Shown here piece after piece: positions 43,536 to 51,688 of a stretch of 64,000 bases of DNA (position 1 is the stretch's first letter; each line of letters opens with the position of its first letter). Below the pieces are notes generated by a model. That model had not been told where the DNA came from and searched no databases. It was given only the letters and a program-made list of their open reading frames with translations. The stretch covers positions 32,780-96,779 of the forward strand of contig DASQKI010000112.1 of assembly GCA_035630615.1 (NCBI GenBank), in the 5' to 3' direction. The position numbers were made by a program, and so were the translations under genes. The stretch is from DATFRX01 sp035630615. GTDB taxonomy: Bacteria > Actinomycetota > Actinomycetes > Propionibacteriales > Nocardioidaceae.

Positions 43536-45044
43536 TTAGTGCGGTCGCAGAAGCGGAAAAAGAATTGACTCGCGAATTGTCCTGGCGCCCATCAGGAGGG
43601 CGATGAGCCGATCGACTCCCATACCGAGACCACCCATCGGAGGCATCCCGAACTCCATCGCCAGCAAGAACTCTTCGTCCAGCTCCATCGCTTCCGGATC
43701 ACCGGCCGCCGCTAATAGCGACTGTTCGACCAACCGTTCGCGCTGAATCACCGGGTCATTGAGCTCGGAGTAAGCCGGTCCGATCTCGACTCCGTTGATC
43801 ACGAGATCGAATGCCTCCACGAGGCCGGGCTTCGACCGATGCGGCTTCGCCAACGGGCGTACCGACGTCGGATAGTCGCAGACGAACGTCGGCTGAATCA
43901 AGGTCCGCTCGACCAGTTTCTCGTAAAGTTCGTGGACAATCTCGGCGGCGACCCACTCTGCTTGAAGCTCGACCTCGTGTTTGGCGGCGATCTGCCGCAT
44001 TGTCTCGACGTCGGTATCCAGCGTGATCGACGCGTCGACCGCATCCGACACCAGCTCGAGCAGGCCGGCGCGGCGCCACGGCTGGGTCAGGTCGATCTCG
44101 CTGCCGTCCCGCGCCGGCACGACAGTCCGGTCGAGCGCCTTCGCCGCTTCGAGGATCAGGTCGTGTGCGAGATCCATCATCGTGTTGTAGTCGCCATAGG
44201 CCTGATAGGCCTCGAGCATCATGAACTCGGCGCTATGGGTCGAGTCGATGCCTTCGTTGCGAAAGGTCTTGCCGATCTCGTAGACCCGGTCGACGCCTCC
44301 GGTGACCGCACGCTTGAGATCGAGCTCGAGGGCGATCCGAAGCAGCATCTCCTGGTCGTAGGCATCGAGAACAGTACGGAACGGCCGAGCCGCGGCTCCA
44401 CCATTGGTGAGCTGCAACACCGGAGTTTCGACTTCGACGTAGCCGAGCCGATCAAGAGTCGACCGCAACGATTTGAGGACGGTCGCCTTGGCCCGCACCA
44501 TCTCGCGCGGACGGTCATGCTGAATCATGTCGACATAGCGCAGCCGTACTTTGGCTTCATCCGACAAAGGTCGATGCTCGACCGGAAGTGGCCGCAAGGC
44601 TTTGGCCACGAAATGCCACGATGTCGCGCGTATAGAGAGCTCGCCGCGTTGGCTGGTCACGACCTCACCGCTCACCGAGACGAGGTCACCGATGTCGACG
44701 AGTGACTTCAAATCGGCCAGTGACTCTTCTCCGACATCGGCTTGCGAAACCATGGCCTGCAGCTCGGTGCCGTCGCCTTCGCGAAGCCGCAAAAAGCACA
44801 GCTTTCCGGTGTCGCGTCGGAAGATGATTCGACCGGCCACCGACACCTCGTCACCAGTACGGCTATCGGGCTCCAAGCCGTCGGATTCGTACTTCTCCCG
44901 GATTTGTCGGAGCGTATGCGTGCGGGGCACCGTGAGCGGATAGGGATCGACTCCGCGTTGGATCAGCTCGGCCCGCTTGTCGCGACGCACCCGCAACTGC
45001 TCGGGGAGATCGTCTTCGTAGCTCAATTCGTCAGGCGGGCTCAT
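43536..45044 (-). CDS. lysS: Lysyl-tRNA synthetase (class II)
   Basis: A 502-residue class II LysRS. The anticodon-binding OB fold includes VAGRIIFRRDTGKLCFLRLR (about residues 70-90). Motif 2 is IGKTFRNEGIDSTHSAEFMM near residue 256 and motif 3 is MGGLGMGVDRLIALLMGART near the C-terminus. The gene is lower in G+C than its neighbours: sampled 60-base blocks at 43681, 43921, 44221 and 44521 hold 37, 34, 34 and 31 G+C, against 41 in coaX (45301) and 45 in nadB (48121). Function is clear from sequence despite the composition difference. Confidence 0.96.
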   Translation of the reverse strand: MSPPDELSYEDDLPEQLRVRRDKRAELIQRGVDPYPLTVPRTHTLRQIREKYESDGLEPDSRTGDEVSVAGRIIFRRDTGKLCFLRLREGDGTELQAMVSQADVGEESLADLKSLVDIGDLVSVSGEVVTSQRGELSIRATSWHFVAKALRPLPVEHRPLSDEAKVRLRYVDMIQHDRPREMVRAKATVLKSLRSTLDRLGYVEVETPVLQLTNGGAAARPFRTVLDAYDQEMLLRIALELDLKRAVTGGVDRVYEIGKTFRNEGIDSTHSAEFMMLEAYQAYGDYNTMMDLAHDLILEAAKALDRTVVPARDGSEIDLTQPWRRAGLLELVSDAVDASITLDTDVETMRQIAAKHEVELQAEWVAAEIVHELYEKLVERTLIQPTFVCDYPTSVRPLAKPHRSKPGLVEAFDLVINGVEIGPAYSELNDPVIQRERLVEQSLLAAAGDPEAMELDEEFLLAMEFGMPPMGGLGMGVDRLIALLMGARTIRESILFPLLRPH

Positions 45045-45105
45045 GAGGTAGAAGCGTACGACCCGTCCTGCTACGTCGAGGATGCGCGGGTCAGCGCGGG
45101 GGGTA

Positions 45106-45876
45106 TCACGTGGTGTTGCGCTCGAACACGAGCCGGAGGCCGTGGAGGGTCAGCCAGGGCTCGTGGACGTCGACGGCGACACACTCGTCGAGGATCACCG
45201 GCGCCAGTCCGCCCGTGGCGATCACGGTGATGTCGTCGCGGCCGACCCCCAAAGCGGCCACGATCCGGGTCACCATGCCCTCGACCTGGGCGGCGAACCC
45301 GAACACAGCCCCCGCCTGGAGCGCCTCGACGGTGTTCTTCGCGATCACGGAGCGTGGTCGCAGCAGCTCCACCCGGCGCAGCTGGGCGCCCCGCCGGCCG
45401 AGCGCCTCGAGTGAGAGCTCGATCCCCGGGGCGATCGCACCGCCGACGTACTCACCGCGAGCGCTGATCACGTCGTAGGTCGTGGCGGTGCCGAAGTCGA
45501 CGACGACGCACGGCCCGTCGAACAGCTCGGCCGCGGCCAGGGCGTTGGCGATCCGGTCGGTGCCGACCTCGCGCGGGTTGTCCATCAGCACCGGCACGCC
45601 CGTACGTACCCCTGGCTCGACCACGACCTGATCGATGTCGGCCAGATAGCGCGTCAGCATCAGCCGTATCTCGTGCAACACCATCGGCACGGTCGAGCAC
45701 ACCGCGATGCCCGACACGGTGCAGCCGGCCCGCTCCAGCAGGCCGGTGACCAGCACGTGCCACTCGTCGGCCGTCCGCGCCTCCTCCGTCGACACCCGCC
45801 AGTGGTGCACGAGCTTGTCGCCGTCGAAGACGCCGAGCACCGTGTTGCGGTTGCCGATGTCGACGCAGAGGAGCAT
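45106..45876 (-). CDS. coaX: Type III pantothenate kinase
   Basis: A 256-residue CoaX, first step of CoA synthesis from pantothenate. N-terminal phosphate motif MLLCVDIGNRNTVLGVFDG, DRIANALAAAELFDGPCVVV with VDFGTATTYDVIS near residue 122, and GGAIAPGIELSLEAL are all present; the GTATT segment is the second phosphate motif. It overlaps the nadC stop by one base, part of a run of cofactor genes with nadC, nadB, panD (truncated) and panC. Confidence 0.95.
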   Translation of the reverse strand: MLLCVDIGNRNTVLGVFDGDKLVHHWRVSTEEARTADEWHVLVTGLLERAGCTVSGIAVCSTVPMVLHEIRLMLTRYLADIDQVVVEPGVRTGVPVLMDNPREVGTDRIANALAAAELFDGPCVVVDFGTATTYDVISARGEYVGGAIAPGIELSLEALGRRGAQLRRVELLRPRSVIAKNTVEALQAGAVFGFAAQVEGMVTRIVAALGVGRDDITVIATGGLAPVILDECVAVDVHEPWLTLHGLRLVFERNTT

Positions 45877-46754
45877 CAGGCCGGCCTCAGGTCCATCGCG
45901 ATGTCGAGCACCGGGGCTGAGTGCGTCAGCGCGCCGACCGCGAGGTAGTCGACGCCGGTCGCGGCCACCGCCGGCGCCCGATCGATCGTGAGCCCGCCGC
46001 TGGCCTCCAGCCGGGCCCGGCCGGCGACCAGGTCGACCGCCCGGCGCATCTCGGCGACCGCCATGTTGTCGAGCAAGACCTCGTCGGCTCCGGCCTCGAC
46101 GGCCCCGACGGCTTGCTCCGGCGTGACGACTTCGACCTGGACCTGGAGATCGGGGTAGCGCTCGCGCACTCGACGGTAGGCCTCGACGACCCCACCGGCC
46201 GCCGCGACATGGTTGTCCTTGACCAGGGCGGCGTCCGATAGACCCATCCGATGGTTGACCCCTCCGCCGCAGCGGACGGCGTACTTCTCGAGGCTGCGCA
46301 GCAGCGGCGTCGTCTTGCGAGTGTCGCGGATCTGCGCCTTGGAGTCGGCGACCGCCGCGACCCAGCGGCTCGTCAGCGTCGCCACCCCGGACAGGTGACA
46401 GAGCAGGTTGAGCGCGGTCCGCTCCGCCGTCAGCAGGCCGCGGCCCGGCCCGACGACGGTCAGCAGCCGGTCGTCGCGGCTCACGACGTCACCGTCGTCG
46501 ACCCAGCGGCGCACCTCGACATCAGGCACGGTGAGGGCGAATGCCAGCTCCGCGACGGACAACCCGGAGAGGACGCCGTCGGCCCGGGCGACCACGTCCG
46601 CGGTCACCGGCTGGTCGGTCATGGTCGCGGCCGACGTCACGTCGTCGCCGCCGCGCAGGTCCTCGGCAAGGGCAGCGCGTACGAGAGCCTCGACCTCGTC
46701 CGGGCTCAGCCCGGCGTTCGCCAGCTGCTCACGGGCCTCACTGATCGCCGACAT
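45876..46754 (-). CDS. nadC: Nicotinate-nucleotide pyrophosphorylase (quinolinate phosphoribosyltransferase)
   Basis: A 292-residue NadC converting quinolinate and PRPP to nicotinate mononucleotide. GPGRGLLTAERTALNLLCHL (about residues 103-122), the arginine-rich DTRKTTPLLRSLEKYAVRCG near residue 143 and GGVNHRMGLSDAALVKDNH are conserved; EVLLDNMAVAEMRRAVDL and LEASGGL close the phosphate site. It overlaps nadB by 17 bases. Confidence 0.96.
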   Translation of the reverse strand: MSAISEAREQLANAGLSPDEVEALVRAALAEDLRGGDDVTSAATMTDQPVTADVVARADGVLSGLSVAELAFALTVPDVEVRRWVDDGDVVSRDDRLLTVVGPGRGLLTAERTALNLLCHLSGVATLTSRWVAAVADSKAQIRDTRKTTPLLRSLEKYAVRCGGGVNHRMGLSDAALVKDNHVAAAGGVVEAYRRVRERYPDLQVQVEVVTPEQAVGAVEAGADEVLLDNMAVAEMRRAVDLVAGRARLEASGGLTIDRAPAVAATGVDYLAVGALTHSAPVLDIAMDLRPA

Positions 46755-48483
46755 CGTGTGCCTCCACGGTCAAGGTGCCGTCCTCACTCCGAGTCACGTC
46801 CAGGTGGACCGACCAAGAGTCGTCGTCGCGTACGGGGAAGTCCTCTCGCCAATGGGACCCGCGGGTCTCCTGACGTACGTGGGCGGCCAGCGTCAACGCG
46901 GCGGCGACCGTCAAGAGGTTGGTCGCCTCCCAGTCGGCCGTCTCGGGCCGACCCGGACGGCCGGCGGAGAGCTCGGCCAGGTGCTTGGCGGCCCCTCGCA
47001 GGCCGATGTCGGTCCGCAGGACGCCGGCCTGCGCGGTCATCGCGTCCCTCAGCGCGGGCGCGGCGGAGGGGCTGAGCAGTGCTGTCGACGCCGCCGATCC
47101 CAGCGCCGCCGATCCGTCAGTTGTGTCGCGACGGTCCGCGGGTTTGCGGTCAACGTCCCGTTCCTGTTCGGCGGATCGTCGGAGCACAACGGACGGATCG
47201 GCTCTTGCCTGGTTGATGTCGGTTGCGATTCTTCTGGCGAAGACGAGGCCTTCGAGGAGGGAGTTGGACGCCAGTCGATTGGCGCCGTGGACGCCGGAGG
47301 AGGCCGCTTCGCCGCAGGCGTACAGGCCGGGGATGCTGGTGCGGCCCCACAGGTCGGTCGCGACTCCGCCGGATGCGTAGTGGCAGGCAGGCGCGACCGG
47401 GATCGGCGCGATCAAGGGGTCGATGCCATGCCGGCGACAGGTCGCCAGGATGGTAGGAAACCGCGTCTGCCAGGTCTCCTCGCCGAGGTGCCGCCCGTCG
47501 AGCCAGACGTGCTCGGCGCCGGTCTCCCGCATCCGTCGCATGATCGCCTTGGCGACCACGTCGCGCGGCGCGAGGTCGGCCAGCTCGTGTTGGCCCTCGA
47601 GGAAGCGAACACCGGCATCGTCGATGAGGTAGGCCCCCTCACCGCGCACCGCCTCGGAGATCAACGGCTGCTGTCCGGACTCGTCGGAGCCGAGCCACAA
47701 TACCGTCGGATGAAACTGCACGAACTCGAGATCGCGCAGCACCGCGCCGGCCCGCAACGCCATCGCCATGCCGTCCCCCGTCGAGACCGCTGGGTTGGTC
47801 GTCGCGGAGTAGACCTGCCCGATGCCGCCGCTCGCGAGAACGACCGACCGCGCACGGATCGCGCCGACACCGTCGCGTTGACCCTCGCCCATCACGTGCA
47901 GGGTGACGCCCGCGACGACGCCGGACGGGTCGAGCACCAGGTCGAGTGCCAACGCGTGCTCGATGATCTCGATGCGTTCGGCGCGCCGAGCCGCCTCGAC
48001 GAGGGCGCGCTGTATCTCGGCCCCTGTGGCGTCTCCGCCGGCGTGCACGATGCGGTTTTGACGATGCCCGCCCTCGCGGGCCAACTGCAGCTCGCCGGTG
48101 CCCGCGACGTCGAATCGGGTGCCGAGGTCGATCAGCTCGCGCAGCGCCGCCGGTCCTTCGGTGACGAGGGCCTCGACGGCCGTGGGCTCGCACAACCCGG
48201 CCCCGGCGACGAGCGTGTCGGTCAGGTGCTGCTCCGGGGAGTCACCGGGGCCGATGGCGGCCGCGATGCCCCCTTGCGCCCACTGGGTCGATCCGGCGGA
48301 GAGGTGGTCCTTGGTCACCACGACGACGCGGCCCGCGGGCTGCGCCTGGAGAGCGGCCGTCAGCCCGGCGATGCCGGAGCCGATGACGACGACGTCGGCG
48401 TCCATGCTCCATCCGGGTGGCGGCGCAGCGAGCCGGCCGGGGAGCGCCGGCAGGCCGAGATCGGCACCCAGCCAGCTGCTCAC
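46738..48483 (-). CDS. nadB: L-aspartate oxidase with palindrome-encoded linker insert
   Basis: A 581-residue flavoprotein oxidising aspartate to iminoaspartate for NAD synthesis. The FAD motif VVVIGSGIAGLTAALQA is at residues 31-47, AAIGPGDSPEQHLTDTLVAG near 75, and the active-site segment GGIGQVYSATTNPAVSTGDG near 215. ASSGVHGANRLASNSLLEGL (about 397-416) ends the FAD domain. Residues 428-459 are encoded by a 95-bp palindromic repeat (ADPSVVLRRSAEQ... to ...DTTDGSAA), placed in the linker before the C-terminal helical domain. The GTG start overlaps the truncated panD stop (GTGA); residues 1-26 are unusual for NadB. Confidence 0.95.
   Translation of the reverse strand: MSSWLGADLGLPALPGRLAAPPPGWSMDADVVVIGSGIAGLTAALQAQPAGRVVVVTKDHLSAGSTQWAQGGIAAAIGPGDSPEQHLTDTLVAGAGLCEPTAVEALVTEGPAALRELIDLGTRFDVAGTGELQLAREGGHRQNRIVHAGGDATGAEIQRALVEAARRAERIEIIEHALALDLVLDPSGVVAGVTLHVMGEGQRDGVGAIRARSVVLASGGIGQVYSATTNPAVSTGDGMAMALRAGAVLRDLEFVQFHPTVLWLGSDESGQQPLISEAVRGEGAYLIDDAGVRFLEGQHELADLAPRDVVAKAIMRRMRETGAEHVWLDGRHLGEETWQTRFPTILATCRRHGIDPLIAPIPVAPACHYASGGVATDLWGRTSIPGLYACGEAASSGVHGANRLASNSLLEGLVFARRIATDINQARADPSVVLRRSAEQERDVDRKPADRRDTTDGSAALGSAASTALLSPSAAPALRDAMTAQAGVLRTDIGLRGAAKHLAELSAGRPGRPETADWEATNLLTVAAALTLAAHVRQETRGSHWREDFPVRDDDSWSVHLDVTRSEDGTLTVEAHDVGDQ
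47108..47202. repeat. 95-bp palindromic repeat inside nadB (copy 3)
   Basis: Left arm 47108-47138 and right arm 47172-47202, each 31 nt, pair at 26 of 31 positions around a 33-nt spacer. The left arm begins GCCGATCCGTCAGTTGTG and matches the intergenic arm at 53484-53514 at 25 of 31 positions. The first repeat base on the sense strand is the first base of codon 428. Length, spacer and phase equal those of copies 1 and 2. Confidence 0.9.
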
Positions 48484-48677
48484 GTACGCACGCCCTCGAT
48501 GCAGTACGTCTCGAGCCGTGCGCCGTTGTTGATGTCGACGACGTGCACCAGTTCGCCGGGCAGCAGGTCGGCGGCGTCGAGCAGGTCGGGGTCAATCGTG
48601 ATCGAACCGACGTAGTGCAGGTCCGCCTGCGTCACGGTCGCCCGATGAATATTGCTCTTCAGCATCGTGCGGAGCAT
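48480..48677 (-). pseudogene. panD: Aspartate 1-decarboxylase, truncated to its N-terminal half
   Basis: A 65-codon reading frame identical in pattern to PanD: MLRTMLKSNIHRATVTQADL, the self-cleavage Gly-Ser in HYVGSITIDPDLLDAADLLP (serine 25), and HVVDINNGARLETYCIEGV. Full PanD has about 115-140 residues and continues GSGVIGINGAAAHL..., which carries active-site Asn72. Here the frame stops after CIEGVRT, in the GTG start of nadB. The missing half is not found in any frame downstream. The protein is probably inactive, which would remove the usual beta-alanine source for pantothenate, unless a complete panD or another route exists elsewhere. Confidence 0.85.
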
Positions 48678-48679
48678 CG

Positions 48680-49540
48680 TCAGTCGTCTCCCGCGTCGTC
48701 GAGGGTCAGGCCGACGTTGTCGATCAGCCGGGTGGCACCGACTCGGCCGGCGACGAGCAGCCGCGCATCGCCCTTCTGCGGTGGCGCCTCGAGCACGGGG
48801 TCGGTCAGCGCGAGGTAGTCGACGTCGACCTCGGGAACGGTGTCGAGCACGGCTTGGGCGGCCCGCAAGACCGCGGCCGCTCCGCCATCGGCGGCATCGC
48901 GTCCGGCGTACAAGGCTCGCGAGAGCGCCAGCGCCTGCTGTCGTTCCGGCGCGGTGAGGTAGGCGTTGCGGCTCGACAAAGCCAGGCCGTCGAGCTCTCG
49001 TACGATCGGCGCCCCGACGACGTCGACGGACAGGAAGAGCGTACGGACCATGTCACGGATCAAGACCAGCTGTTGGTAGTCCTTCTCGCCGAAGATGGCC
49101 CGTGCCGGCCGCACGATCGACAGCAGCTTGCAGACGACGGTGAGCACGCCCCGGAAATGCGTCGGCCGGCTCCCGCCTTCGAGAATGGTGCCGCGCTCGC
49201 CGGGGTCGACCATCGGACCGCCGTCGATGCCGAAGGGGTACATCTCCTCGGCGCTCGGCACGAAGACGACGTCGACGCCCTCGGCCTCGCAACGGGCGAG
49301 ATCGGCGTCGAGGTTGCGCGGATAGCGACCGAAGTCCTCGCCGTCACCGAACTGGGTGGGGTTGACGAAGATCGACACGACGACGACGTCGCCGAGCGTT
49401 CGCGCGGTCTGAAGCAGCGCACCGTGGCCGTCGTGAAGGGCGCCCATCGTCGGGACGTACGCTACCGGCGACATCGCCAGCCGAGACGGCATCAGCGCCT
49501 CCTCCAGCTCCGCGACGGTCTCGGCGATCGAAGGGTTCAT
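48680..49540 (-). CDS. panC: Pantothenate synthetase
   Basis: A 286-residue PanC that joins pantoate and beta-alanine with ATP. YVPTMGALHDGHGALLQTAR holds the HIGH-like histidines, VSIFVNPTQFGDGEDFGRYP follows near residue 60, and AIFGEKDYQQLVLIRDMVR near residue 148 is the conserved ATP/substrate region; LALSSRNAYLTAPERQQA completes it. The ATG at 49538-49540 overlaps the DUF2520 stop by four bases. It ends two bases before the panD start. Confidence 0.96.
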   Translation of the reverse strand: MNPSIAETVAELEEALMPSRLAMSPVAYVPTMGALHDGHGALLQTARTLGDVVVVSIFVNPTQFGDGEDFGRYPRNLDADLARCEAEGVDVVFVPSAEEMYPFGIDGGPMVDPGERGTILEGGSRPTHFRGVLTVVCKLLSIVRPARAIFGEKDYQQLVLIRDMVRTLFLSVDVVGAPIVRELDGLALSSRNAYLTAPERQQALALSRALYAGRDAADGGAAAVLRAAQAVLDTVPEVDVDYLALTDPVLEAPPQKGDARLLVAGRVGATRLIDNVGLTLDDAGDD

Positions 49541-50484
49541 CCCGAGAGCCGCCCGCTCGCCGCCGAGTCGCCGGCGAGTCCGGCGGCGTCGACCATCTCC
49601 GCGGCGGTCGCCTCCCACACGGCGGCGTCGAAGAGCTCGACCAGCGCGCGGGCCCGCTGGCGAGACAGCCGGCCGTCGGAGACGGCGAGGTCGACCGTTG
49701 CCCGGGCCATCGCGAGATAGGCGTCCAGCGTCGGGCCGGGTACGTCGACCAGGGCGTCAAGATGGGCCGAGACCGTGGACTGATCGCCACGGACGACCGG
49801 GCCGGTCAGGGCGGCGTCCCCGTAGGCCAGAGAGTTGTCGAGCGCGGCGGTGAGCAGCGGGCGCAGGGTGGCTGCGGGGTCGGTCGACCCGGCCTGCCGC
49901 AGCAGCGCGGTGGCCTGGCTGACCAGGGTCACGAGGTGGTTGGCGCCGTGCACCAAAGCCGAGTGATAGAGGGTGCGCCGCTCCTCCGGGATCACCGTGA
50001 CGGTCCCGCCCAGGTCGTCGACGAGTTGCTTGCCGACGGCGTACGTGTCTTCGCCACTGGTGAGGCCGTAAACGCAGCCAGGGAGCCGGCTCAGGTCGAC
50101 GTCGGTGCCGGTGAACGTCATCGCCGGATGCAGCGCGGCGACGCGGGCGCCGGTTCGCGCGATCGGATCGAGGATCGCGACGCCGTGTCGGCCACTGGTG
50201 TGCACGACGATGTGGTCGGATCCGAGCACGCCGGAGCCGGCAAGCTCGTCGATCACCGTGGGAAGGACGTCGTCGGGCACCGTCAGCAGGAGCAGCTCGG
50301 CGATGCGAGCGACCTCGGTCGGGGCTGCGACGGGGACGCCGGGCAGCAAGGTTTCGGCACGAGTATGGGATCCGGCCGACCGCCCAGAAATGGCGGCGAC
50401 GTCGTGGCCGGCCTCTCGGAGTGCAGCCCCGAGAACGGCCCCGACGCGACCGGCGCCGATCACGCCGATTCGATAGCGGGACAT
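49537..50484 (-). CDS. Rossmann-fold DUF2520 protein (Rv3603c type)
   Basis: A 315-residue protein with an NAD(P)-binding Rossmann fold (IGVIGAGRVGAVLGAALREA, residues 6-25) and the C-terminal helical DUF2520 domain (YHSALVHGANHLVTLVSQAT). It resembles 6-phosphogluconate or ketopantoate reductases, and its constant position upstream of panC suggests a role in pantothenate synthesis, possibly as a ketopantoate reductase, but that is unproven. It starts the pan-nad-coaX array. Confidence 0.9.
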   Translation of the reverse strand: MSRYRIGVIGAGRVGAVLGAALREAGHDVAAISGRSAGSHTRAETLLPGVPVAAPTEVARIAELLLLTVPDDVLPTVIDELAGSGVLGSDHIVVHTSGRHGVAILDPIARTGARVAALHPAMTFTGTDVDLSRLPGCVYGLTSGEDTYAVGKQLVDDLGGTVTVIPEERRTLYHSALVHGANHLVTLVSQATALLRQAGSTDPAATLRPLLTAALDNSLAYGDAALTGPVVRGDQSTVSAHLDALVDVPGPTLDAYLAMARATVDLAVSDGRLSRQRARALVELFDAAVWEATAAEMVDAAGLAGDSAASGRLSG

Positions 50485-50638
50485 CTGCTACGCCTTTCGT
50501 TCCAGTCCCTTGCGGGACTGTTGCGAAGCGATCAACAGTCGAATGTGCGAATCCAGGCTAGCCCGACCGGCAAGACGGGGGATACCGGTCGAGTCGTGGG
50601 GTGGGTCACAGCCCTGGCTGCCCACACCCGCCACCTCA

Positions 50639-50698
50639 CTGGGGGTAGCCAAATGACCGCTCTGGGGAAAGAAATGCCCGTCATTTGGCCACCCCCAG
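50639..50698. repeat. 60-bp palindrome in a divergent intergenic region
   Basis: CTGGGGGTAGCCAAATGAC (50639-50657) and GTCATTTGGCCACCCCCAG (50680-50698) pair at 18 of 19 positions around a 22-base loop. It lies in the 256-base gap between the divergent DUF2520 and MidA genes, 42 bases before the MidA start. It could be an operator for both genes or an interspersed palindrome. The rest of the gap holds nothing recognisable. Confidence 0.65.
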
Positions 50699-50740
50699 TA
50701 GGGGCGGCCGCCCGATCGCGTCGTGCGGGAGACTGGCGAT

Positions 50741-51688
50741 GTGCGGCCGATCCGTGACGCGTGGGAGCGGGCGCTCTACGGCCCACGCGGGTTCTACACC
50801 CGACAGGGGCCGGGGGCGCACTTCCGGACGTCGCCGACGGCGTCACCCGTCTTCGCGCAGGCCATCGCCGGGCTCGCCGCCGCCTGTCGCATCGACACCG
50901 TCTATGACATGGCAGCCGGCGGCGGCGAGTTGGCCGCGGGACTAGCCGCCATCGGGCCCGACCTCACCGTGACCGGGGTCGACCTGCGGCCGCGTCCGGT
51001 CGGGCTCCCAGACGCCGTCAACTGGCGGCCCGCGCTACCCGACCGGCTCACCGGCCTCGTGGTCGCCAACGAGTGGCTCGACAACGTGCCCTGTCCGGTG
51101 GCCGAGGTCGACGACGAGGGTCGGCTTCGCGAGGTGCTCGTCGAGTCCGCCACGGGCCGCGAGACACTCGGTGACGACGTCGCCGGGCCTGACCTGGATT
51201 GGGCGCGCCGCTGGTGGCCCACGTCGGAGCCGCGGACGCGAGTCGAGATCGGGCGCGCCCGCGACGCGTGTTGGCGCGACGTCGTCGGCCGTGTCGACCG
51301 GGGAGTCGCGGTCGCGATCGACTACGGCCATGTCGAGGGGGCGCGGCCGCCGTACGGCTCGCTGCGGTCCTATCGGGGTGGGCGCGCCGTCGACGTCGCG
51401 TATGACGGGGGCCGCGACATCACCGCCGACGTCGCCCTCGACGCGGTCGCCGACGCCGTCGACGGTCGGCTGCTGCGGCAGGCCGATGCGCTGCGCTCGC
51501 TCGGCGTCAGCGGTGCCCGACCCGACCTGGAGCGGGCCCGGTCCGATCCGGCCGGCTACGTCCGCGCCCTGTCACGGGCGGGGGCCGCCGCCGAGCTGAC
51601 GGCATCGGCTGGCCTCGGCGATTTCGGGTGGGTCGTTACGGCGATCGGGGTGTCGACGCCGTGGGCGGAGGGCCGGCCGGAGGCGTAG
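50741..51688 (+). CDS. MidA/NDUFAF7-family SAM-dependent methyltransferase
   Basis: A 315-residue member of the DUF185/MidA methyltransferase family. The N-terminal ALYGPRGFYTRQGPGAHFRT (about residues 10-29) is the family signature; the SAM motif VYDMAAGGGELAAGLAAIG is at about 52-70 and VVANEWLDNVPC near residue 103 is the catalytic loop. The human relative NDUFAF7 methylates an arginine of the complex I subunit NDUFS2. An orphan NuoD (NDUFS2 homologue) gene is two genes downstream on the same strand, making it a plausible substrate. The GTG at 50741 is chosen; GGGAG lies nine bases upstream. Confidence 0.88.
   Translation: MRPIRDAWERALYGPRGFYTRQGPGAHFRTSPTASPVFAQAIAGLAAACRIDTVYDMAAGGGELAAGLAAIGPDLTVTGVDLRPRPVGLPDAVNWRPALPDRLTGLVVANEWLDNVPCPVAEVDDEGRLREVLVESATGRETLGDDVAGPDLDWARRWWPTSEPRTRVEIGRARDACWRDVVGRVDRGVAVAIDYGHVEGARPPYGSLRSYRGGRAVDVAYDGGRDITADVALDAVADAVDGRLLRQADALRSLGVSGARPDLERARSDPAGYVRALSRAGAAAELTASAGLGDFGWVVTAIGVSTPWAEGRPEA

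Noticed and set aside
48242..48480. Possible missing C-terminal half of PanD in another frame
   Set aside because: Both other frames were read and neither contains GSGVIGINGAAA-like sequence, so a simple frameshift does not explain the truncation.
50746..50764. A sequence like the repeat unit (GCCGATCCGTGACGCGTGG) at the MidA start
   Set aside because: It encodes RPIRDAW, which fits the conserved MidA N-terminus, and there is no second unit or opposing arm, so chance similarity is more likely.
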